Positions 50,641 through 63,901 of a stretch of DNA of 64,000 bases are shown in pieces; within the stretch, counting starts at the first letter, position 1; every line of letters begins with the position of its first letter. The DNA lies in assembly GCF_958979055.1 (NCBI RefSeq), contig NC_084892.1, positions 625,001-689,000 of the forward strand. The letters run 5' to 3'. The position numbers and the translations under genes are program-made. This stretch comes from Alnus glutinosa (taxonomy: Eukaryota > Streptophyta > Magnoliopsida > Fagales > Betulaceae). The notes under the pieces are model-generated. The model was not told where the DNA came from and did no database searches. It saw nothing but the letters and a program-made list of their open reading frames with translations.

Positions 50641-51774
50641 CAAGAATATATTTCGCTTTTGGCCTCTTTTTTTTCTTTTTTTTTAGCTTGCTTAACTTTG
50701 CATCAGTTATTTATTTATTTTCTAATTGATTGAGAATAATTAACTTGGCCTTTTATGTATTATACAACATTCATTCACACGTTGTTCTTCCATAAGAAAA
50801 CATTTTGGGTCCAGCCCATCCTTTATACGTAGTACTATAGTAGATAATACTAGATATAGAGAGATTGCTAGGTGGCCACGTATACGAGAAATACTATATA
50901 TACACACACACACTACATCTAATTCATTCTCATAATTATTTTATAATACTTTTTTTTTTTTGAGATAATTATATTATAATACTTATGTGTACGTTACATG
51001 CATTAATATCTAGGGATAAAAATGTAATTTTCATCCTTATTCTTTAATTATAACCGGACTTCCTATAATTTCTAAAAAAGGAATGCTAGGCATCCAAACA
51101 CTTATTTCTAGAATTTAGTTCCAAAATTTAGGAATGCTAGATGCAGTATAATACAATTGCATCTATTTATCTAGATGCAGTAGACATGCATTATGTGAAC
51201 ATGGTCCTAGACTAATTATGCCAAAAGACACATATCCACCAAGCGGAATATTTTGTAATTAGGTAATCAGGTCGGTTGTCACTATAAAATAGGTTATAAA
51301 AATAAGTTTTATATTTGATCACTTAAGATAATATATTTTATTATTCAGATTTTATTTTGCTTCATCCATCCAACAGTGTTTGAATTTGTAAAATCCTCCA
51401 AAAATATGGTTATTCTACAATATTGTTCTCATAATCACATTGCCAATAGTTATCCACGTACATCCAAGGTCATTACTATGTGTTAAATGTTCCAATGAGT
51501 TGAAAAATTGCAAGTTTCTAAGTGTAAGAATAGGTAAGTTCCAAACTTGTGATGTCACATATACGTACACATGGGGATGACGAAAGAATAGATGAGGGTA
51601 ATTGGAACTGGATGAGGGATTGAGAGGGCCTAGTTATGGTATAATTAGAACACGCTCAGTTTGACTATTTTAGATAATGAATGAGTTTTCAAAAGTCTTT
51701 GATCTCAATTGATCCCTTTGATAGTTCAACTTTAGTCTTTGCTCATAAGCAGATCTTTTTGGGGCAAAGAGAGA

Positions 51775-51818
<44 letters not shown>

Positions 51819-52124
51819 CAAATTAAGACCCTACTAGATCATACCACGTCTACTCCAAATTCTATCCAAACCTTACACTTTGCATGGGTAATTAATTACG
51901 GTCTTTTTCAAATGTAAAAATTCTATGCACGTAAGTCAAAGAAATCCAGCGAAACAAAAATTACACTAGCACTCATAAAAAAATATAGGATGGCCTAAAG
52001 GTCAGAGATAACTATACATACTCTATTTGGCTTCTCTCTCTCTCTCTCTCTCTCTCCACACATATATATATATACATATCCATCCCTTCATCAAACAAAA
52101 ACATCATATCACAAAGCAATCACA
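50641..52124. other. Spacer and TLPb2 promoter, unit 2
   Basis: Homology with unit 1 ends near 50875. Beyond it are AT-rich DNA, an (AT)n microsatellite at 51779-51817 and a (TC)n run at 52033-52056. The TC run lies about 70 bases before the TLPb2 ATG. No other gene is seen. Confidence 0.5.
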
Positions 52125-52810
52125 ATGAGAACACGGATACTCTTCCGCCTTATCTTTGCCTTTCTTTTCATCTATGGTAATTTTTCTTCTTCTTGTCAAT
52201 TATATATATATATATATATATTTGTGTTTTTCTTTCCATAGATTAATAACTCATAATCGAATCATATTTCACAAGAATCCATAAATGTTCTCGCCTTCTT
52301 GACAGAAACTCTAGTTTGTAAAATCATTCCCCATTTAATCGATACAACTCATTTATTTCTGTGATAATTATTAGTTACTACGTTTGTTGCATCCAAGATC
52401 TGCATTTATTTTTCATGTTCGAACTAGTGTCAAGGACTTTTGGTTCATGTTGCGTGCATATATGCAGGTGCTCACTCCGCTACAATAACGGTAACAAACA
52501 ATTGTCCGTACACTATTTGGCCGGGAGACTTGACAGCAAATCAAAAACCTCAGTTATCAAACACCGGATTCAAGCTACCATCCAAAGCATCCACATCACT
52601 GGATGTCCAAGCTTCGTGGATCGGCCGGTTTCACTTGTGCAACTGCTGATTGTGGCTCCGGTCAGGTTTCATGCAACGGCAACAATGCAATCCTGCCGGC
52701 GTATTTGGTGGGAATCGCTATTGCAGCGAACGGTGAACAAGATTTCTACGATGTAAGCCTTGTAGACGGCTTCAACTTGCCTGTATCAATAGCTACACGG
52801 CTTCAATAGC
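52125..52810 (+). pseudogene. Thaumatin-like protein TLPb2, deleted and truncated
   Basis: Exon 1 (52125-52176, MRTRILFRLIFAFLFIYG) and the start of exon 2 (52468 on, [21 protein letters not shown]) are normal. Compared with TLPb1, about 41 bases are missing around 52630. This removes the Arg/Cys segment after GRF and shifts the frame, so translation stops a few codons later. The correct frame resumes with [15 protein letters not shown] and runs to VSIAT near 52797, where the gene ends at the fusion with FluG2. Roughly the last 110 residues are absent. The signal-peptide sequence differs from TLPb1, so it was a separate TLPb gene. Confidence 0.88.
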
Positions 52811-52826
52811 TAAGCCTTGTAACAAC
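52797..52826. other. Junction with patchwork filler DNA (TLPb2 to FluG2)
   Basis: Between TLPb2 sequence and the first base matching FluG intron 10 (about 52824, equivalent to 18270) lie about 27 bases. These are made of short copies of DNA just to the left: ACGGCTTCAA (template 52766-52775), CAATAGCTA (template 52787-52795) and TAAGCCTTGTA (template 52754-52764). Confidence 0.7.
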
Positions 52827-53452
52827 ATATGCTGTCCAGAATCTGTATTGAGAAAGAAAAAAGAATCAAATATGTTAAGTTATCAAGGATTTCTTTCTCA
52901 AGTAAAGGTCTTCAACTAATGTTTCTGTTGTGTAGTTTCTCACCATTCCCCACCCTTTCAATCACATAGTCAACCACAATTCCATAAAGAGTGAAAGTTA
53001 CACAAGTTTACTCCTAAACTCAACGCATGCATAAAACATAGCATAATTGACAACGTTTTCTAGTTTGTTACCTCATTTTCCCATGTATTTAGAAAAATTG
53101 GACTGAAGCCTAATTAATAGGAAGATTCTGTCAAAGGCTAGCATAACAAACTGAACATAAACTGAAAGTAACTTATAAATGGTTGTGAGATTGATAACTG
53201 TGTTCCCCTAATTTACTACAGAAATTGTGGCTTTTAAATGATAATCAGTTTAACCCTCATGAGTTTGGGAAAAGATGTCTACCCAGGATTCTGGGACTGC
53301 TTATAAAGTTTCAATAGAGGGACAAAAGCAGTAGCAACATGGCGATTTGCTGGTCCATACTGCTAACGCACAACTCATCAAGTGTTCATCATGCAATGCA
53401 GATTATTGTGCACGCTAATCGCTTTTAGAAGAAACCATGTAGGTTAACCTGC

Positions 53453-53652
53453 ACGGATTGGCATAGTGGTAGGGACACCTGGATGAGCGTAGACCCACAC
53501 TTAGGTTCGAATCCCACTGAGACCAAATGCCCGGACTTATAAACGAGTCTTGTCGATATGTTTGTGCATCTGTGATTTACCTAACGACCTTGCAGTCGAT
53601 GAGGTTGGGTGGTTGGGGTTCCTCATTACCACACACACACACACACACACAA
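53453..53652 (+). mobile_element. tRNA-derived SINE in FluG2 intron 10
   Basis: Orthologous to 18890-19103. The A-box ATTGGCATAGTGGTAGGG and B-box GGTTCGAATCCCACT are closer to consensus than in FluG1. It ends in a CA run. Confidence 0.6.
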
Positions 53653-56269
53653 AGGAATATATAATGGAAAGGACGAATTGGAAAATCTAATCAATATACT
53701 GCTATAAATGGAAATTTCGAAGTGGACAGAGGAATATACTAAAGTGAAATAAACCAGCAGAATGCCTCTCAAAGATATTTAGTACCATGGTATCCTGCAC
53801 TTGGTTGACAAATCAGGAATAAGTCTGATCTCACCAACTCCTGTCAGATTGGTCTTATCGGCTGGACCATCAGCACCAGAAGTCATTCCCATGCACGCAA
53901 ATGTCAAACCAACACCATTCTTCCTAACAACATTGTCAAATCGCTTCCTAGGAACAACCTGAGACAATGATACATAAAAAATATAGGGAAAAAGAAGGAA
54001 TTGAAAACCAACTAGATATTCTTTAACGACATATCCAAATCCAAACAGTTATACACAGGCTTCTAAAACAAATGGAAGGTTATAACATACATTGCCGATT
54101 TTCATTGACTATAAAAAACATGAAGTGTGCTATACTTCTGAACTGCTTACATTGACATAATCTGAAGCTAAATAAATTGAATGGTGTAGCCCAAGATTCT
54201 GGTTTAAAATAAAGTGTAGGATATTCAGACTAATCCCAGATAATGGTCTATGGAAAGTGAAGTTATCCATGCCTGGTTTTCCTACATCTGACCACCGCAA
54301 TTGAACTTGGTAATTAAGACAAGGCACAAGCATAGAAGAGAAAACTCCATATAGTTTTCTTCTGCAAGGTAAAAAAATTAGCTCCATTTATTCCTAACAG
54401 TTATTCTATAGAATCACCTCCATATTAAAATTCTGATTAACAAGAAATTAGATAACACAGGGCAATCATCTTATACAAAATAATCTTCTTCTTCTTCTTT
54501 TTCTTTTCTTTTTTTTTTTTTTTTTTTCACAAGACAAAATAATCTTAGCTCTAATTTCAATATTTATAACACTTATATTAATGCAAGAAAGATGGCAAAA
54601 CGAATCTCTGCCAAGTGCAGGCATTTCCTTATTTCCATGTAAAACTCTAGGGAATCGAATGGTTGTACAGGCTTACACTCATCTGCAGTAGGGTTACAGA
54701 GACATGCAACGAGCTACTTCTTAAATTGGTTCAGGTCCTTATCACCTGTACTTCTGAGCATCTTATATCATATCCTATATTGCGAACTCCTTAATGAACT
54801 TCTTACGTCATAGAAACAGCACTTATCCGTTCTCATCATCAGATTCTCTGAAAGTTCAGTCTGATAAATCTCAAGTAAGAAAATATGACCCACATGAGGA
54901 CATTGTTGGGGAAAGCCTTTATGAGTCACCTTGCACTCAAGACAAATGTTTGAATGTGTGTCACATACCGAAGGTTAGTACACTTGACAAAAGAGTGGAT
55001 AAGGCCATTTATGGTAATCAATTGCTGGTATGAGACAAGAACTGTTTAAAAGCTTTCTTTAAAAGTTTCTCAATCAGATTTCTGAATGGACAGGAAGGAG
55101 TGATGACTCAGATCCCTAGTCTACCAAGCCATTATTCCTTAAATTGTTTACAAGTATGGCAGTGATGCATTTTAATGCGGTCAACTACAAAAAGATCTTA
55201 GAGAAACAATAGGATGACACATTGGGCTACTTTCAAATGTTAGATACCTGTAGCAAGTGAACAACTTGTTTCCCAAATCATAAATAGCAATCTGACAATT
55301 TTTCCACAAGATCTTTGTAAAAGAAAAAAGAATGTGAGATGTGAGATTTTGATGGAACACAAATAGCTCTCCAATTCTCAAGAAATCACTGCAGCAAACC
55401 TACGTGGGATAAGTAGTTCCCAAAGGCTTCTATTATGGAAAATAAACTCAATCCTATATGAGTATGGTTGAGGTGTATGTGCACAGTTGTGTTGCTAGTA
55501 TGTTTCATTACAAAAACAAACACATATCATGACACATGCAGCTGACCTTATTAGAAAGAAATTTTGTTTTTATTTGTTCTGTCCCAACAATATAGAGTAG
55601 GCAACTCTCCTGCATTTTTGGAAAAGACAGAGTTTCATATTATTATTTGTATGAGCATCCTCACCCTCAACCCTAATTAGTTGCAAGAAGCTAGAACGAT
55701 TCCCCTTTTCCTGTCTTTAATGTGAAAAAAAAAAAAAATTAAAAACAAAAAAACAAAAAAAGTAACCTCAGTCATTCTCTCCTAGTTCAGACCTGTTCTG
55801 TACTTCTGTTCCAACTTCTAAATATATTTTTTGATAAGTAAAAGCAGAAATAGTGAAACTTCTAAATATATTACTCCACTTGTCTTAAAGAATAATGAAT
55901 AACAGGCCCAAAGCACATTAAAGAGGAAAAAAAGTACTCACACGACATCTGTGCTGTCCCGAACCATCAACCCATATAATGCGAACAAGGGAGACATCAT
56001 TATCCAATGCACTTGTTTTCATCTTCACAGGGTAAGGAGTTGATGTATTCTTTAAACCAAGAGATAAATTGATCTTGTAAAACTGAATTGCATTATGTGC
56101 AAAGATGTCTTTAGCAGCCTCAACAGCTTCAGAAATTGAGAGATCACCATCAATACACGCATCACGTAGAACAGAAAAGACAACTTCGCGTGCTTTCTTT
56201 GCACCTGTAAAGATGAAAATTGGTTGTTGTAAGTGACCACTTCCAAAGCTGATATGCTTTTTACAAGTC

Positions 56270-56303
<34 letters not shown>

Positions 56304-57932
56304 CCTTAACTGTCATGAACTACTGCCATAAAAAACACTAACATTCTGATCAAGACTGGGTAAAATGGTAATAAATTTTCACTTTAACATACCTAAGTAG
56401 AAAGTTTCAGGAAACGCATAGCCGTCAGTGCTGAACATTACCAGCAAATTCATTTATGTTTAGCACCAAATGTTATTTAGCACAAACCAAACAAAAGGAG
56501 GAAAAGCAATGTCATCTTCCTATGCATAAAGATCCTTCTTCTGGAAACATAAGTATTAAATGCATAAACAATATTAAAAGATGGATTCACAGTCAGAGAG
56601 TAGATGAACATTTTGGTTAGAGAGGGAGGGGGAAAGGAAGGGGAGGAAGGGGTGAATGGGAAAGGGAGAAGAATAAAGAAGCTGTTCACACAGAGTACAT
56701 GTGGAGATTACTTGGCAAGAAAATGCAGACATAACCTTGGTATTTCTATACTAAACTTCTGTATTAGTATTTTTTAGATTGCTTATAGTCTCACCTTCTT
56801 TATTGGAGCTAGCTCCAAAAGTTCTTTGACTGACGATATCATTCCATGGACACTAAGCTTGGGAACTGCCAACCCAAAGTCGAGGTACACCTGAAAGTGA
56901 AAGCATTGCCTTATTTGCAAAAGAACTTCCAAGTTTATCATCAAAAGTACATGTCTAAAAATTTTATGACTGGGGACTAAATTTGACCTGGGGATAAACA
57001 GAGGCCAGATATGATGCTTCCTTTGAAAATGGGTAGGATGCATGTAAAAGTACTATACGACATTTTGAAAATCTCTTGTCCTCAAGAAGGGTCCGGAGAT
57101 GAAGAGGATTGGACAGCCGCATATCCAAATCTTTGTCTCCGAAACTAGTTGTAGTAAAAAGGAACAACATTTTATACGTGTGTCAGTAACACTCTAAGAA
57201 CATACAGACTAGCTTAGGCTCCTTTTGATAGTTGAGAAAAGGACGAGCAATAACAACCTAGAATCTTAGAAGCTGCTTGGTTATTCTAGAAGTGGACCAG
57301 ACTGGGTCCATCTCCCTCACATTAATTGATTTGATTAAAAAAAAAAGAAAAAAAAGAAAGAAAGAAAAAGATTAAGATAAAAATAAGTTCAGTGTGTTTA
57401 GGTGTGTTTTCTATTTGACTTCAATGTCCTTAAATGGGAAAGTCCTTCCCAATCTCTAGAAAATATAAAAGCAGTCAGCTTATCCTCAGCTGTACGCTGA
57501 TTGCATAATGTAGAATTCCCAAGCAGCCCCATCATAGAATCACACAGATTCCACGTTTTCATTTCATTCTCTATATCTTCTCAGCCATCATCAAGAGCAT
57601 AATGTGAAATCATTTATCAGTTTCAAAACTTTTTGTTACCCAGTGTGTATCTGCATCGGCAAGTCAAAGCATAGAGCAACCTCCAAACTACGTGTAAAGA
57701 CATAGTCAATAAAGCTTTTATTCGTAATGCGGGTAGGCTTTCCAGCTGAAAAGATACATTGGTTAGTATAACCTTCAATGTATACTGAGAAACCCCAATA
57801 AACATGCTATACTTACCACTTAAAATTTTAGAAAGACCTTCCTCAGCATTTTTTTGAGTGACATTTGTATTGATCTCTAACCCACTGCGGTATGCAGCTA
57901 TGCTTTTCAACCCATATATCTGATTAGCAACT

Positions 57933-58031
57933 GTGATAGAATCTTAAGGAAGTCAACTAAAATAGGCTTCTTATTTAATACCAGTAAGGACAAAGTAACA
58001 GAAAGAAATCCATAACAAGCTGAAAGGATAT
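57933..58031 (-). other. Predicted U12-type AT-AC intron in FluG2
   Basis: Same signals as in FluG1: ATATCCTTTC at the 5' end, TTCCTTAAG branch site and terminal AC. All are unchanged although nearby intron positions have diverged. Confidence 0.75.
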
Positions 58032-60625
58032 GACTTCAACTTTCCCTGATAAGTTTCAGTGAACGTATCCAATGTCCAAGTAGATCCATCTGGCAATTCC
58101 TAAACGGAACACAACACAAAAATAAAAAGCAAAAAACAAACTAACAACTATAAGCAAAAAAAAAAAATTAAAAATTTCTTGAGCCTGCTGCTCGGAAAAC
58201 ACCGAGTCTAATAGCAGAGAGTAAGGGATGCTAAATCAACAAAAGAGCAACAGATGATGATAGAAAGACACATAAAAGTAAATAAAACTCAACTTTAAAT
58301 AGATTCAAAAAAAAAAAAAAAAATCAGCCTAGAGAAAAAAAAATGCTTGGTCATAATTGGATACTATACCAAGATAAAATAAAATAAAATAACTAGTGCA
58401 GGTCATCAATATCTCATCAACATGGGCATGGAGATTTAATCTGCGATGCACAAGAAACAGAAAAGAGTACCCCAAGGAACAGGTACAATAAAATTATTGC
58501 GACACAATGACTATAACGAAAAAGTAGAATTGTAGCAAATCATTTTAAATCAATCCTAGAGAAGAAGTTGCAGAAATAACAAACAGCAAGATCTCTTGTT
58601 CCAGCAACCATACATATGGAACAAGTATACATACAGGACAGAAAGCATATAACAATATCTCCTCAAAACTATAGGAGAATCAAGACCATAGCTGGCATGA
58701 AACTAACTAATAACAATGACAATTAGATACTGTCTTGGCCTCCTTGCATGCAAATACATTATTTCAGATCTTCACCAAAACAGATCAACTAAACAACAAA
58801 GTGACAAACTGTCCTTAAATGTCAAAAAAATAGTAAGCATAATACTCTCTCCTTCCTTTTGGGATGGAGTTGGACATCAAGATAAAAAGCATGACTAGCT
58901 GAACTATGAGAGAAATACCAAGACCAAAGAAATAAATAGGACAATAGAAAGAACATCAAGTACATGCATTTACAACAATATGAAATGCTTCAAATTGATT
59001 ACTTTAATGCAAGTCAGATAAGTGAAAATCAAAAAGTATATTACTTCATCAAGAATCTTCTCAGCCAGACGTTCAATTCTCAATATTCTACCAACGACCT
59101 GAGCAAAACTTTTATGCCACTCTATGTCATGCTTTTTGTCAATCTCTATCCCATCATCAATGAGTATGGTAGAGATTCTTGCAGCTTCGAAGCATGTTGA
59201 GCTAATGGACTGTAATCCAGAGAGCTTACGGTATTCTTCAACCTCATGCAAGGATATCTGAGATCCATACAATTCAGCAATATGCCTTAGATTTCTCTGC
59301 CACATACAAAGCAATGCAGTCAGAATGGAAACCCGGAACTGATTTCTTTTAAGTCCTCAAGTACCATGAAGTTACAAGTCATAGCAACACGTGTTATTGC
59401 ATAGTGGCAAAGAAAGATAATGCAGCATACTGAGCATGGCACCACAGACATTAAAAGTGTCTCTGAATCTAACGAACGAGGCCTAGAACATGTCACATAA
59501 AACCGACAAGTTGAGAAAATAGAGAACTGTTATTTACCCCTAAAAAATTTTTATTTTGTTTTTCTGGAAGGGCCCAGGGACATTCAAAGCACTTGTTATG
59601 AGTTTTTGGCTGCAAATCTCTGAGGGTTTAGATGTACGGTGATACCTGATATATGAATGAAATGAATGAATGCATCTCATAAGGTTTACAATTATACCCT
59701 GGGTTTGTTTGACAAAATTCTCGTAAACAGTTTTCTCTTCTCAAATCTTGGAAACGCTTCTCAAATGTTAGTTATCCAAACGGAATTTTAGATGTAGCCC
59801 CTACCACTAAACACAAAATTCTTCTAAAAACCCAAAACACTTCTCACAAATCACTATCCGATAAATAAAACACAAGACATTTCTCAAAAATAGTTAAATA
59901 TATACAAGCCCATTTTTCATGCTTATATTTTCATGTGTGGACGTTCCTTAGCCGTCCGGGGTGGTTGCCAAGGCTATCCAACCGTCTAAGAGTCAAGCGG
60001 TGGTCGCCAAGGCCGTCCGACAGCCCCGTAAGGGCCATTTAGCGTCCCTGCAGTGGCCGATAGATCACCAACGTGCAGCAGCATTATCAAACCATCGAAA
60101 TTGTTGCATTGACCCAGTACAAGTTATTAAATTTAGTTGGCAGAGAAGTCATTATGACGCTGTCCTCTACGGACCACATCATTTACATGTTTTCTTTCTT
60201 CCTTTCTTCCTGTTAAACTTGTTGATCGATATGTGGCAATTTTCATGTTAGCTTAAAACAATCCCTTGAAACAAAGACATATTAAAGTGTGTAAAAATGA
60301 ATTCCACACAAATATGACACATGGGATTGATTTGCAAGACTGAAATGAATTCCATACAAATTGAGTTTGACTGGTTTATAAACAATTGGGTCGCAAAAGT
60401 CAACCAAACCCAGTTCTCACTTTGTAAAAAGCCTGAAGAAAATAGTCGTCGTAGAGTGAGTACCTTGAAGGAGAGGGAATGGGGCGCGAAGGTCAACGCG
60501 TCGCCGTTGGCTTCGGAGAAGCCACTGATGAAAGGGACGGTGGAGTCGAGAGCGACGATGTTGTGGGCGTGGGCGTCCACTACCTCCATCTCCTCTATTG
60601 CTTCTCTCAGTTCTGTGAAATCCAT

Positions 60626-62267
60626 CTCTCTCTCGCTGGGTGTTGTCCGTTGTGGCCACGGCTATTTTATAGGTGTGTCCGAACATCGAATTTTAATAAT
60701 TTTAAAAGTTTGTTAAAAAAAAAATAATAATAATTTTAAAAGTTACTCGTGAAATTGTGTAGCATTTTTTATATTTATAATAAATAAATATTAAATATGC
60801 TAATTTATTAGTAAATCGTATAAAAATTATTTTTTAAAAAGAGTGTAGATCTAACATTTCTTAAATAAATTTTGATCCAACAGAACATCATTAAGCCTAT
60901 AAATTATAAGTAGTGCTCACGTACAATTATTTTATAACTTTTTTTTTACAATTTTTAATATGTATTAGCATGCGGTTAGATAAACCGATCAATATCTAAA
61001 AAATATATTTACGGGATAATTTCACTTAAAAGTACCGAATTATCGGCCTATTTGATTTAAGGATATTGATTTTCAAAACGTCTCAAATTAGGGTTAAGAA
61101 CCAATTTCTAGCTATTTAAGAGCATTTACAATAGTTTATAAAATGGCTAACCAATTTCTTTTTTTCCAAAAAAAAAATCTCTGTATCTCCTTCTGTAAAC
61201 TAAATGTATTTTACATTTAATGTACAATATTGCTTATCCAAATGTATGGATGCATTTTGCATTTTGATCTATAGACTTGCCAGGCCAATACTCTCAACCA
61301 AAGCTAAAACTAGATTTTTCTTTAACACTAGTAAAGAACACACTCTCTCAATCTCCACCTATATATATTAGATAAATTTGCTTCTTTCTTGGATAATTGT
61401 TCATATATATGTTTTCTCTCTAAGAAGACTCCATCCTTGCATCCGGCTCCTTCTTTCAGATGTTTGCATTTTGGCAAGAAAGTAGTAGGCCGGGATTTTT
61501 GTCATTTCACAAAAATACCCCTGCCCTATAACTATTGGGATATTCTCAGATTTATTTGAACCGGAGAGGATCCTAATACACGGGGAAAATGACATTTTTT
61601 TTTTTATAAAAATACCCATGTCCTATAACTAACAGGAGATGATCCTAATACTCGGAATAAGGATACTATTTGATGTTTTTGGTGGAAAGACGTTTTTAAC
61701 CAAAATGAATAAAAAAAATTAAAAAGATTATTTTAATAAAATAGATAAAGAATTTAGATACCAAAATGAATAAAAAAAATTAAAAAGATTAGTTGAATAT
61801 TTAATGTAAAAAAATAAATAAATAAATAATAATCTAATAAGTTCAACATGTCATAATAGTTTGAGCAATTAATATTGCGCTAACTATATGCATGTATCAG
61901 CCATTATGATTGGCAATAATTTGTTTATCTCCAACCATTCTGTTTATTTTTCTTCATAGAAATAACCAGGATTTGCATTAGTTAATGAAATCTCCAGATT
62001 TCGTGTATAGAAAGTCAAAAATTTGTTTCATATTTTACGCATCTATGGCCATAAATGCTTAGCTTACCCACCCTGCATGTTTGATCTTATCTATTGATTT
62101 ATTAGGGTGTTTTCAACCAAAATTAAATGAGAAGGAAATCCAAAAGATTCATATCACCAATTCACCATATTTATTATTGTTCCTGTACGTGATCAGGGAG
62201 CCTACATAAACTTTCCCCTGTTTCAATCTTTTACTTTCATCATAGACAAAAATCATCGTCAAAGCAA
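60626..62267. other. Unit-3 spacer between FluG2 and TLPa3
   Basis: Matches unit 1 up to about 61085 (inside the left arm of the MITE). It then jumps to sequence resembling unit 2 near 44810-44990, and from 61262 it matches unit 1 from 28094. No gene is supported. Confidence 0.6.
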
Positions 62268-63505
62268 ATGGAAACCCAAGCACTCCTCTGCCTTACCTTG
62301 GCTTTTCTCTTCTTCTCTGGTAAGCACCTCTCCCCTTCCTCTGCTTTTGGCCGGCTTTCTTTTCTCTCCATCTTATAAGCGTTCTCATTTGACATAACAC
62401 ATGCATGGGTTCACTTTTTTATTTCTAGCTGTGTGACTTATTTTTGTGCTCCATTATAGTATTTCATTCTTACTCATCACCATAAATAAATGATAAAGAG
62501 GCCATGCAGGCCTTCTTTTTTTCTTATTCTTTTTTTCTTTCTTGTCGTTTTTGGGACCGGATTCTATATATGCAATAGGCAGCTCGTATGAGAGCCCGAA
62601 TCCTACCTTCTCGGACAATTGCCTTGACTGTCCGAACAGGTACGTAGTCGGCCTACTCGTCCGAACAGGTAGAACTCGGACATACTCTCACACGACTGCC
62701 CTATTGGAGTGCAATAGGGATTAGGGAGAGGCCTCAAAAAAAAAAAAATAATAATAAATTTGGCCTTTTGGGAGATTAACCGGAAAGAGGTTGAATGTAA
62801 TACTCTACTTGATATTGTGTTCATGCAGGGGCTCACTCAGTAACATTCACAATAAAAAACAACTGCCCCTACACAATATGGCCAGGAACACTGACTGGCG
62901 GTGGCCTCCCTCAATTAACATCAACCGGGTTAGAGCTAGCCTCCGGAGCTTCGTCAGCCCTTGACGTTTCTGCTAACTGGTCAGGCCGCATGTGGGCACG
63001 AACCCAATGCTCCGATGCCAACGGCAAGTTCAGCTGTGGCACAGCCGACTGTGGCTCTGGACAGGTCACATGCAACGGTGCGGGTGCAATCCCACCAGCC
63101 TCACTCGTCGAGTTCACTCTAAATGGCAGCGGTGGACAAGATTTCTACGATGTCAGCCTTGTCGATGGCTTTAACTTGCCCTTGTCGATAAGCCCACAAG
63201 GCGGGTCGGCTAGTTGCCAAAGCACAAGTTGTCCAGGGAATGTGAACCAGGTTTGCCCTCCGGAGTTGGCTGTGAAAGGGTTTGATGGCAGCGTAATCGC
63301 TTGCAAGAGCGCATGTGAGGCTTTCAATCAGCCGCAATACTGTTGCACCGGAGATTTTAGTACCCCAGATAGATGTCCGCCTACACAATATTCCAAGGTT
63401 TTCAAGGATCAGTGCCCTCAGGCTTACAGCTATGCCTACGACGATAAAACTAGCACATTTACGTGCCCCACTGGTGCCAATTATCTTGTCACATTCTGTC
63501 CATAA
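62268..63505 (+). CDS. Thaumatin-like protein TLPa3, intact
   Basis: Exons 62268-62319 and 62829-63505 give 242 residues. The signal peptide matches TLPa1. All 16 Cys and the signature [17 protein letters not shown] are present. It shares with TLPa1 the SSALD and SISPQGG sites and the 27-bp intron duplication, but has CAG (Gln) where TLPa1 has the TAG stop. One private change is KGFDGS for KGSDGS. It is probably secreted to the apoplast. The acceptor lies in TTCATGCAG rather than TGCATGCAG, still a valid AG. Confidence 0.93.
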
Positions 63506-63901
63506 GATCTGGAAGTAGTTTTCTTCTATTTGTATATAGGAAAAGCTACTTCCTCCCATTCACAATAAAATTATACTTAGTTTTAAAGTTAAATCTGTTT
63601 GATTTTCTTATTTTAATTTCTTAACATTTCTCGAAATTTGTACAATGGCAAATCGTTGAAAGAATTGAACTGACATAATATTAAAAAACAAATCAATGAT
63701 GTAATAATACGGGATCCTCACATATTAAATATTTATTACATTAGAAATAAAATAAAATTCATACATATGCTCGTGATGAATGAAGGCTTTGGATAACTAG
63801 CTCTAAACAACATGTGTCATGCGGTAAAAATTAGGCTTGGCCTACTCAAATTAAATTTGATCTTCCCTGCATATTTTGGTCCCTCTACTTGAAAAATATT
63901 G

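Larger units (their letters stand above)
52824..60625 (-). pseudogene. FluG2: truncated copy with exons 1-10 only
   Basis: Exons are 60625-60464, 59296-59045, 58099-58032, 57932-57817, 57745-57640, 57144-56988, 56890-56795, 56441-56393, 56204-55942 and 53958-53786. They match FluG1 exons 1-10 with few substitutions (for example D to N in TQKNAEEG and E to K in PADKTNLTG). Exons 11-18 are gone, so the copy could encode at most about 480 residues: the amidohydrolase-like domain and only the start of the glutamine synthetase domain. The acceptor of exon 8 has changed from AG to TG (bases 56442-56443). Skipping that 49-base exon would shift the frame. The U12-type intron 3 is conserved. The promoter TATA is kept, so transcription is possible. 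Confidence 0.88.
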
